Below are positions 1-4,030 of a stretch of DNA of 5,741 nt, piece after piece. Source of the stretch: Candidatus Atribacter alterifermentans (lineage in GTDB: Bacteria; Atribacterota; Atribacteria; Atribacterales; Atribacteraceae). The translations under genes were made by a program, and so were the position numbers. The stretch spans positions 1-5,741 of the forward strand of contig JAAYUP010000440.1 in assembly GCA_012517635.1 (NCBI GenBank), in the 5' to 3' direction. The notes under the pieces were generated by a model. That model did no database searches, was not told the DNA's origin, and saw nothing but the letters and a program-made list of their open reading frames with translations. Within the stretch, counting starts at the first letter, position 1. Each line of letters begins with the position of its first letter.

Positions 1-187
1 AAAAAGCATCATAATGATTTCTTCAGATATGATGGAATTATTGGCTATGAGCGATAGGATAAATGTAATGCGTGATGGTGAAATAGTTGCAGAATTACAA
101 AAAAATGAATTTTCTGAGGAGAATATTCTCAAGTATTCGATAGGGGTGACTATGGAGGGAAGTAACCTTGGGCGTGAAAGTCGATAA
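1..187 (+). CDS. Sugar ABC transporter ATP-binding protein, C-terminal fragment (RbsA/MglA type)
   Basis: This is the last 61 codons of an ATPase subunit that energises sugar import at the inner face of the cytoplasmic membrane; the 5' part lies outside the window. The frame opens at base 2 and ends at TAA 185-187. The readable protein contains ISSDMMELLAMSDRINVMRDG, the equivalent of the ISSELPEVLxMSDRIxVMREG stretch of the second nucleotide-binding domain in tandem-domain sugar ATPases (RbsA, MglA, XylG). It is followed by the usual acidic tail with F-S-x-E-x-I-L. The H-loop histidine of a canonical ATPase is absent, which is normal for that second, degenerate domain. The end overlaps the permease start by 20 nt, so the two are probably translationally coupled. 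Family assignment is secure, but substrate cannot be read from this fragment. Confidence 0.88.
   Translation, partial: KSIIMISSDMMELLAMSDRINVMRDGEIVAELQKNEFSEENILKYSIGVTMEGSNLGRESR
154..170 (+). promoter_or_regulatory. Shine-Dalgarno plus TTG start of the permease, inside the ATPase gene
   Basis: GGAGGG (154-159) sits 8 nt before TTG 168, inside the last codons of the ATPase gene. No ATG occurs in a suitable position; the first in-frame ATG lies 13 codons further on. This supports the non-ATG start and translational coupling. Confidence 0.65.
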
Positions 188-1145
188 AAATGAGAAATTG
201 TCTTTAATGAGAACTTTTCTACAGAGTGATACTGCTCCAATATTCCTGGTTTTTATAGTATTTATTATTGTGGTAGGTTTTATTCAGCCACGATTTCTGA
301 TGCCAATGAATATCAGAAATATATTAATTCAGGTCTCAATTACAGGAATGTTAGCACTAGGCATGACATTGGTTATGCTCTCAGGGGGAATTGACCTCTC
401 GGTTGGATGGTTTGTGAGTTTTGTTGGTTGTGCCATGGCTTATTTAATGGTGGCAGGACTCTCTATACCGGTCGTTGTTATTTTAGGAATTTTCATTTCA
501 GTTTTATGTTCCGGGGTGATGGGATTTATCATATCAAGAACCAAATTAGAACCGTTTATTGTTTCCCTTGGTTTTATGATCATCTTTCAAGGTTTTACCT
601 ATTTGATAACAAAAGGGTCGGAAATCAGTATTGGGGATACGTTTAAATTATTAGGAAGAACATTCCCTCTTGGTATTGGTATGCCAGTTTATGTATTCAT
701 TTCATTGGCAATTTTTTTAGGTTTGATGCTGAAATATACTAAATTTGGAAGACGAATCTATGCGGTGGGGTGTAATGAAAATGCTGCCTATTTAGCTGGA
801 ATCAACGTAAAAAGCTTCAAATTGATAATTTACATTATTAATGGACTTCTTATTTCAATAGCCGCTATGACACAGTTATCACGGTTAGGGACTGGAAATC
901 CACTCATGGGTTCTGGAAAGGAAATTGATGCTATTGCCGCTGCTGTTGTTGGTGGTACTGCCCTCAGTGGTGGTAAGGGAAATATCTTGGGAACTGTTAT
1001 TGGAATTTTATTACTCGGAAGCATTACCAATGCTATGAATGTTATTGGGATATCTCCTCATTGGCAGTACGTGTTTAAAGGTGCTGTTATCGTGGTTTCT
1101 GTTACGGTGAGTTATTATAGCAGTTTAAAATCGAGTACTCTTTAA
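168..1145 (+). CDS. Sugar ABC transporter permease, RbsC/CUT2 family
   Basis: Membrane subunit of a CUT2-class sugar importer, expected to form a homodimeric pore with the ATPase encoded upstream. It has 325 residues, close to E. coli RbsC (321), so it looks complete. The hydrophobic profile gives about eight to ten membrane segments, for example near residues 23-40, 49-70, 78-95, 98-123, 130-147, 169-188, 216-235, 272-290 and 301-317. Family hallmarks are visible: LSGGIDLSVG at 71-80, a cytoplasmic loop at 191-213 with the pattern GRRIYAVGxNxxAAxLAGI, and DAIAAAVVGGTALSGGKG at 254-271. The start is TTG 168, preceded by GGAGGG at 154-159 with an 8-nt spacer; GTG 174 is an in-frame alternative with a longer spacer. 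It overlaps the ATPase gene by 20 nt. CUT2 systems mostly carry monosaccharides, but the exact sugar is not deducible. Confidence 0.93.
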   Translation: MGVKVDKNEKLSLMRTFLQSDTAPIFLVFIVFIIVVGFIQPRFLMPMNIRNILIQVSITGMLALGMTLVMLSGGIDLSVGWFVSFVGCAMAYLMVAGLSIPVVVILGIFISVLCSGVMGFIISRTKLEPFIVSLGFMIIFQGFTYLITKGSEISIGDTFKLLGRTFPLGIGMPVYVFISLAIFLGLMLKYTKFGRRIYAVGCNENAAYLAGINVKSFKLIIYIINGLLISIAAMTQLSRLGTGNPLMGSGKEIDAIAAAVVGGTALSGGKGNILGTVIGILLLGSITNAMNVIGISPHWQYVFKGAVIVVSVTVSYYSSLKSSTL

Positions 1146-1170
1146 GGACAAAGTTAGCTACTAAAGAAGT

Positions 1171-1182
1171 AATCTTAAGATT
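1171..1182. repeat. Perfect 12-bp palindrome AATCTTAAGATT
   Basis: A self-complementary 12-mer lies in the gap between the permease and binding-protein genes, 25 nt after the permease stop codon. It lacks GC content and a following T-run, so it is not a convincing terminator. It could be a protein site or chance in AT-rich DNA. Confidence 0.3.
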
Positions 1183-1196
1183 GTGAATCAATTTGT

Positions 1197-1222
1197 GTTA
1201 AAAAATTTTCCCTGCCGGTATT
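1197..1222 (+). repeat. Left arm of inverted repeat flanking the binding-protein gene
   Basis: The reverse complement of 1206-1222, AATACCGGCAGGGAAAA, matches 2350-2367 except for one extra G. Beyond that core, GTTAAAAAATTTT (1197-1209) matches the inverse of 2372-2384 at 12 of 13 positions once a 9-nt insertion in the right arm is allowed for. The core is too GC-rich and long to be an obvious chance match in this AT-rich context. Confidence 0.6.
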
Positions 1223-1230
1223 TTTTTTAA
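1198..1230 (+). promoter_or_regulatory. A/T stem hairpin upstream of the binding-protein gene
   Basis: TTAAAAAA (1198-1205) can pair with TTTTTTAA (1223-1230), leaving a 17-nt loop, TTTTCCCTGCCGGTATT (1206-1222). The loop recurs in inverted form downstream of the gene at 2350-2367. The hairpin ends 11 nt before the Shine-Dalgarno. An A/T-only stem is weak, so it is unlikely to terminate transcription strongly. It might stabilise the downstream mRNA or mark a processing site, a common arrangement where a binding protein must be made in excess of its permease. Confidence 0.3.
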
Positions 1231-1241
1231 TGCCTTTCACC

Positions 1242-1260
1242 AAAGGAGGTCATGAAAATG
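1242..1260 (+). promoter_or_regulatory. Strong Shine-Dalgarno that decides the binding-protein start
   Basis: AAAGGAGGT is nearly a full match to the anti-Shine-Dalgarno. The 8-nt gap to ATG 1258 is optimal, while ATG 1252 would lie 2 nt away. The protein therefore probably starts MKKF. Confidence 0.8.
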
Positions 1261-2304
1261 AAAAAGTTCATATCGTTTTTCATAACGGTTACCCTATTGT
1301 TCAGTTTAGCGGCTTTTACTTTTGCTGAAGCAGCGGAAGCTGACCTTAGTGGGAAAAGTATCGGGCTTGTAAACGCCGGGCCAGATGATTATTACTATAA
1401 ATTGTTTGACGTTTACGAAGCTCTAGCAAAAGATATGGGATGGGAAGTTACCGTTTTAAATTCAGAGTATTCACCAGAAAAAGAGATTTCGAATGTTCAA
1501 GACTTAATAACGAAAGGTGTCGATGCGATAGCTGTAATAACTGCCAATGTATTTTCTGCTGGCCAAGCAGCAAAAATGGCCAATGATGCTGGTGTCCCTA
1601 TATTCTTTGTTGTTGGGCGACCAGATGAAGAAACAACCGGTGGTAAAGTTACTGGCCATGTCGGCTTTAGTTATTATAATTGTGGTTACATGAACGGTGA
1701 ATGGATTGCTAAAAATTATCCGAATGCCAAAGTCGTTTCCATAGACGGCTTTTACGGGCAAGGAACAGCTGAAGCCCATGCTCAGGGTATCCAGGATGCT
1801 TTGGATGCTTATAATACTGGTATAAAAGTGGTAAGCGTCGGGTCAGGGGAGTGGCAGCGCACGAAAGCTATTCCTGTAGCTCAAGATCTTTTAGCTTCTG
1901 GTCGAGAGTTTGATATTGTATATGTGATGAACGAAGAAATGACAGCCGGAGTGCTCCAAGTATTTGAGGAACAAGGTGTGAAGGATAAAATAATACTTAC
2001 CACCAATGGCAAAGAAGAAGGAATCGAGTGGATTAAAGCAGGGAAAGTAGCAGCTACAGCACCAGATCCTCCATCACTCTGCGCTCATTTATCTTTCCAG
2101 CAAATGGTTCGATACTTTAATGGAGAACCCTTTGAAAGACTTCTAACAGTTTATCAAGACTTAATTACCAAAGAAAATATCGATTCAGCAGTACCTTGGA
2201 AAAAAGATGCTTATTTTGCTGGAGTCAAAGCTGGAAGTTTCGAATATGACTTAGCTTATTTTGAAGCAAAAATGAAGGAGATAGAAGCGGCAAGAAATCA
2301 GTAA
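1258..2304 (+). CDS. Periplasmic sugar-binding protein of the ABC transporter (RbsB-like)
   Basis: This protein captures the sugar in the periplasm and delivers it to the permease encoded upstream. It is 348 residues counted from ATG 1258. ATG 1252 is also in frame, but AAAGGAGGT (1242-1250) leaves only 2 nt between AGGAGG and 1252 against an ideal 8 nt to 1258, so 1258 is preferred. Residues 1-23 form a Sec signal peptide (K2-K3, hydrophobic core, likely cleavage after A23 or A25). No cysteine follows, so it is not a lipoprotein, which implies a diderm cell. The mature part has the type I binding-protein fold: SGKSIGLVNAG at 31-41, NVQDLITKGVDAI at 79-91, KMANDAGVPIFFV at 106-118 and VYVMNEEMTAG at 221-231. 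Asn225 aligns with ligand-binding Asn190 of E. coli RbsB, but most other contact residues differ, so ribose is unlikely. Confidence 0.92.
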   Translation: MKKFISFFITVTLLFSLAAFTFAEAAEADLSGKSIGLVNAGPDDYYYKLFDVYEALAKDMGWEVTVLNSEYSPEKEISNVQDLITKGVDAIAVITANVFSAGQAAKMANDAGVPIFFVVGRPDEETTGGKVTGHVGFSYYNCGYMNGEWIAKNYPNAKVVSIDGFYGQGTAEAHAQGIQDALDAYNTGIKVVSVGSGEWQRTKAIPVAQDLLASGREFDIVYVMNEEMTAGVLQVFEEQGVKDKIILTTNGKEEGIEWIKAGKVAATAPDPPSLCAHLSFQQMVRYFNGEPFERLLTVYQDLITKENIDSAVPWKKDAYFAGVKAGSFEYDLAYFEAKMKEIEAARNQ

Positions 2305-2314
2305 GCATTTTTTT

Positions 2315-2330
2315 ATATTATGAATAATAT
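2315..2330. terminator. A/T-rich palindrome after the binding-protein gene, weak terminator candidate
   Basis: ATATTAT (2315-2321), GA, ATAATAT (2324-2330) forms a perfect 7-bp stem, 10 nt after the stop codon. T-rich sequence lies on both sides (seven T's before, TTTACTATTTT after). The lack of G-C pairs makes efficient intrinsic termination doubtful. Confidence 0.3.
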
Positions 2331-2349
2331 TTTACTATTTTAGTTGCTC

Positions 2350-2384
2350 AATACCGGCAGGGGAAAATAACAAAATTTTGTAAC
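2350..2384 (-). repeat. Right arm of inverted repeat flanking the binding-protein gene
   Basis: AATACCGGCAGGGGAAAA (2350-2367) is the inverse of 1206-1222 with one extra G. AAAATTTTGTAAC (2372-2384) extends the match to the left arm after a 9-nt insertion. The two arms enclose exactly the binding-protein gene with its ribosome-binding site, and lie about 1.1 kb apart. Confidence 0.6.
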
Positions 2385-2412
2385 TATTTTAAAAAATGGT
2401 GGATGTCATCAT

Positions 2413-2450
2413 AAACCGTTTGATTGGTTTTTGAATGATCAATCGATCAT
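2413..2450. promoter_or_regulatory. Palindromic sites upstream of lacI, possible operators
   Basis: Two short dyads lie side by side. AAACC (2413-2417) faces GGTTT (2426-2430) across 8 nt. ATGATC (2435-2440) faces GATCAT (2445-2450) across AATC. LacI-family regulators bind dyads and often control their own gene, so this is where an operator would be expected. Neither dyad is the compact, CG-centred palindrome typical of the family, and no second copy is visible in front of GH4. Confidence 0.3.
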
Positions 2451-2471
2451 GGAGATTGAAAGAAGGGCATG

Positions 2472-2500
2472 TTGTTTTGCTCATTAGGACAAGATGATAA
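2472..2500 (+). promoter_or_regulatory. Weak sigma-70-type promoter candidate for lacI
   Basis: TTGTTT (2472-2477) and TGATAA (2495-2500) are separated by 17 nt. The 2501-2533 stretch would then be a short leader, with ribosome-binding site AAGGTG (2520-2525) 8 nt before ATG 2534. The -10 match is poor, and read-through from the transporter operon is equally possible. Confidence 0.3.
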
Positions 2501-2533
2501 AAATAAATATTGTTTGTTTAAGGTGAAAATTGA

Positions 2534-3559
2534 ATGAAAAGTGTTACAATGAGAGATGTTGCCCAGGAAGCAGAGGTAGCCCAATCTACTGTTTCGCATT
2601 TTCTTAATGGAACAGCACCAGTTGCCATAGAAACTCAGAAGAAGATTATCCAAGCTATCCGAAAACTTAATTATTATCCTAACGTAACAGCACGAAATTT
2701 CAAACAGAGGAAAACCAATATTATCGGACTTTTAATCCCTGATATTACAAATATGTTTTATGCTGAATTAGCAAAAGGAGTTATAGAAACTGCTAAAGAA
2801 AAAAATTATAATCTTCTTCTTTATTCGACGGATTATCAAAGACGTTTAGAAAAGGACTATATTGAATTAGTGGTATCCAAACAAGTGGATGGAGTCGTGG
2901 TGGGGTATAACTTAATCGAAGAAAAACTATGGGATAAATTAAAAGAAGCGCGAGTTCCGGTTTCTACTATTGATGTATCCCCAGTTAATGATTTTTGGCC
3001 ATCGGTTTTTCTCAACAACGAAGAAGGTATTCGACAGGGTTTATCCTATCTGGTAGAAATCGGTCACCGTCGAATTGCCTATTTGAGCGAACCACCGTAT
3101 GCACTCGCTCTGGTGGAAAGACAAAGAGCCTTTCTTCGGTTGGTTAAAAGTCTTAAATTAGATTTTCGAGAAAATTGGATATTTGTTGAAAAAAAACAGA
3201 AAAAACGAGTGGAAATTGGTTTTTCTTTGGGAGAGAAGCTGATGAGTGAGCGTCCTTTACCAACTGCGGTGATGTGTAGTTCTGATTTGGTTGCAGTAGG
3301 AGCTATGAAGGCTTTTCTTTCTGCCGGTTTAAAAGTACCTGAAGATATTTCTATCATTGGTTTTGATGATATTTTGCTCTGTTCTTATGTGCATCCTTCT
3401 TTGACTTCAATTAAACAACCCAAGTACGACATGGGAAAAATAGGAATAGAACTTCTTGAAGAAGTAATAGCGAATGGGGAACCTAGTGAAAAAGAAAAAA
3501 GAATAGTTGTTAATCCAATCTTGGTTAAGCGTCAATCTTGCCGTGCTCTCAATAATTGA
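2534..3559 (+). CDS. LacI-family transcriptional regulator
   Basis: A DNA-binding sugar sensor, most likely the local regulator of the transporter and/or the GH4 gene. It has 341 residues, the normal LacI/PurR length. The N-terminal helix-turn-helix aligns residue for residue with E. coli LacI: VTMRDVAQEAEVAQSTVSHF at 4-23, with specificity positions Gln17, Ser18 and His22. The hinge follows at YYPNVTARNFKQRKT (47-61), then the periplasmic-binding-protein-like domain: IIGLLIPDITNMFYAELAKG (63-82), Arg196 at the usual effector-contact position, VPEDISIIGFDD (268-279) and HPSLTSIKQP (287-296). Two departures from common sequence are Phe56, where LacI and PurR have the minor-groove leucine, and Glu14, where the helix-turn-helix turn usually has Gly. 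Start ATG 2534 has a ribosome-binding site at 2520-2525. Family call is firm; effector and targets are inferred only from position. Confidence 0.94.
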   Translation: MKSVTMRDVAQEAEVAQSTVSHFLNGTAPVAIETQKKIIQAIRKLNYYPNVTARNFKQRKTNIIGLLIPDITNMFYAELAKGVIETAKEKNYNLLLYSTDYQRRLEKDYIELVVSKQVDGVVVGYNLIEEKLWDKLKEARVPVSTIDVSPVNDFWPSVFLNNEEGIRQGLSYLVEIGHRRIAYLSEPPYALALVERQRAFLRLVKSLKLDFRENWIFVEKKQKKRVEIGFSLGEKLMSERPLPTAVMCSSDLVAVGAMKAFLSAGLKVPEDISIIGFDDILLCSYVHPSLTSIKQPKYDMGKIGIELLEEVIANGEPSEKEKRIVVNPILVKRQSCRALNN

Positions 3560-3566
3560 TTATTGA
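3549..3566. terminator. Perfect palindrome over the lacI stop codon
   Basis: TCAATAAT (3549-3556), TG, ATTATTGA (3559-3566) is a perfect 8-bp dyad that includes the lacI stop TGA 3557-3559. It is A/T-rich, with no proper T-run after it, so it is at best an accessory terminator element or mRNA 3' end. Confidence 0.3.
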
Positions 3567-3695
3567 ATAATTTACATGAGTTATTTATGCATCCTATGCT
3601 AATAAAGACGCTACCAAGATGATCCTTTTCCAGATGCTCTAAAAACCTCTCCAATTCTTTATTTCAACCTTGAAAACATCATCATATGAATATAA

Positions 3696-3720
3696 TTCCC
3701 CGTCAATGGGGAAATATTTT
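3696..3720 (+). terminator. Hairpin with trailing T's, likely terminator of lacI
   Basis: TTCCCC (3696-3701) pairs with GGGGAA (3708-3713) across loop GTCAAT, followed by ATATTTT. This is the best terminator-like structure after lacI, about 137 nt past its stop. The 6-bp stem is short and the T-run is broken, so confidence is moderate. Confidence 0.4.
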
Positions 3721-3729
3721 AACAATTCC

Positions 3730-3771
3730 CCCTCCGTACAGTGCCGCTTTCGCAGCGGGGAGGGCGCTTTT
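3730..3771 (+). repeat. GC-rich two-tier hairpin, possible terminator or mobile repeat
   Basis: CCGCT (3744-3748) pairs with AGCGG (3754-3758) around loop TTCGC. Outer CCCTCC (3730-3735) pairs with GGAGGG (3759-3764), with 8 nt bulged on the 5' side. GCGCTTTT follows, so it could terminate + strand transcripts. It shares the lead-in AATTCCCC with the previous hairpin (3694-3701 and 3725-3732). Its GC content stands out from the surroundings, as dispersed intergenic repeats often do. Confidence 0.45.
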
Positions 3772-3776
3772 CATCT

Positions 3777-3815
3777 GTCATCCTGAGCGGTGCTTTCCCG
3801 CATGAGGATCTCATC
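3777..3815 (-). repeat. Intergenic hairpin repeat, unit 1
   Basis: On the - strand the unit starts GATGAGATCCTCA and ends GCTCAGGATGAC. Its centre is a stem of GCGG (3787-3790) with CCGC (3798-3801) around a 7-nt loop. The next unit in the same orientation starts 52 nt further on. Confidence 0.75.
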
Positions 3816-3828
3816 TGACACCAAACCC

Positions 3829-3871
3829 GTCATCCTGAGCCCTCGCTTTATGAGGGCGTGAGGATCTCATC
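3829..3871 (-). repeat. Intergenic hairpin repeat, unit 2
   Basis: It has the same conserved ends as unit 1 (GATGAGATCCTCA and GCTCAGGATGAC on the - strand), but a different centre: GCCCTC (3839-3844) with GAGGGC (3852-3857) around GCTTTAT. Spacer 3816-3828 separates it from unit 1. Confidence 0.78.
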
Positions 3872-3902
3872 TTTTCGATTCTTTTTTATAAAAACTCTAA
3901 AG

Positions 3903-3944
3903 GATGAGATTCTCACGTCGCTTAAGACGCTCCTCAGAAATGAC
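3903..3944 (+). repeat. Intergenic hairpin repeat, unit 3, opposite orientation
   Basis: On the + strand it starts GATGAGATTCTCA and ends CTCAGAAATGAC, with a central stem of CGTC (3916-3919) and GACG (3926-3929). It is the inverted partner of unit 2, separated from it by 31 nt. Confidence 0.72.
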
Positions 3945-3954
3945 GGATTGGGTG

Positions 3955-3977
3955 GATGATATTCTTACGTCCTTAGG
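3955..3977 (+). repeat. Degenerate, truncated fourth repeat unit
   Basis: GATGATATTCTTACGTC (3955-3971) matches the first 17 nt of unit 3 except at two positions, then similarity fades. It starts 52 nt after unit 3, the same period as units 1 and 2. The preceding spacer GGATTGGGTG matches the inverse of the unit 1-2 spacer at 8 of 10 positions. Confidence 0.5.
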
Positions 3978-4030
3978 TAATAAAACCGGACTCCTTCGAA
4001 TAAAATTTACTTCATTTATATCAGTACAAT
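3978..4030. other. Remainder of the convergent intergenic region
   Basis: This AT-rich stretch lies between the repeat cluster and the GH4 stop codon. I see no coding potential and no clear intrinsic terminator for the - strand gene; the repeat cluster itself may end GH4 transcripts. The stretch 3567-3695, between lacI and the first strong hairpin, is likewise featureless. Confidence 0.5.

Noticed and set aside
407..646. 79-codon open frame on + inside the permease gene
   Set aside because: Lies wholly within the well-supported permease in another frame, has no ribosome-binding site and no family features.
830..1030. 66-codon open frame on - inside the permease gene
   Set aside because: Antisense shadow of the conserved C-terminal permease region; proline/isoleucine-rich artefact.
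1206..1230. Rho-independent terminator before the binding-protein gene (CCGG followed by T8)
   Set aside because: There is no GC stem before the T-run; only an A/T stem that includes the T-run itself can form.
1504..1779. 91-codon open frame on - inside the binding-protein gene
   Set aside because: Antisense shadow with no recognisable domain.
2447..2653. 68-codon open frame on - across the lacI start
   Set aside because: Overlaps the lacI helix-turn-helix coding region antisense, and shows no family features.
3079..3357. 92-codon open frame on - inside lacI
   Set aside because: Antisense shadow of the regulator's effector domain.
3777..3977. CRISPR array
   Set aside because: Units are inverted relative to each other, spacers are 10-13 nt and mirror each other, and each unit is itself a hairpin; this is not a direct-repeat/unique-spacer array.
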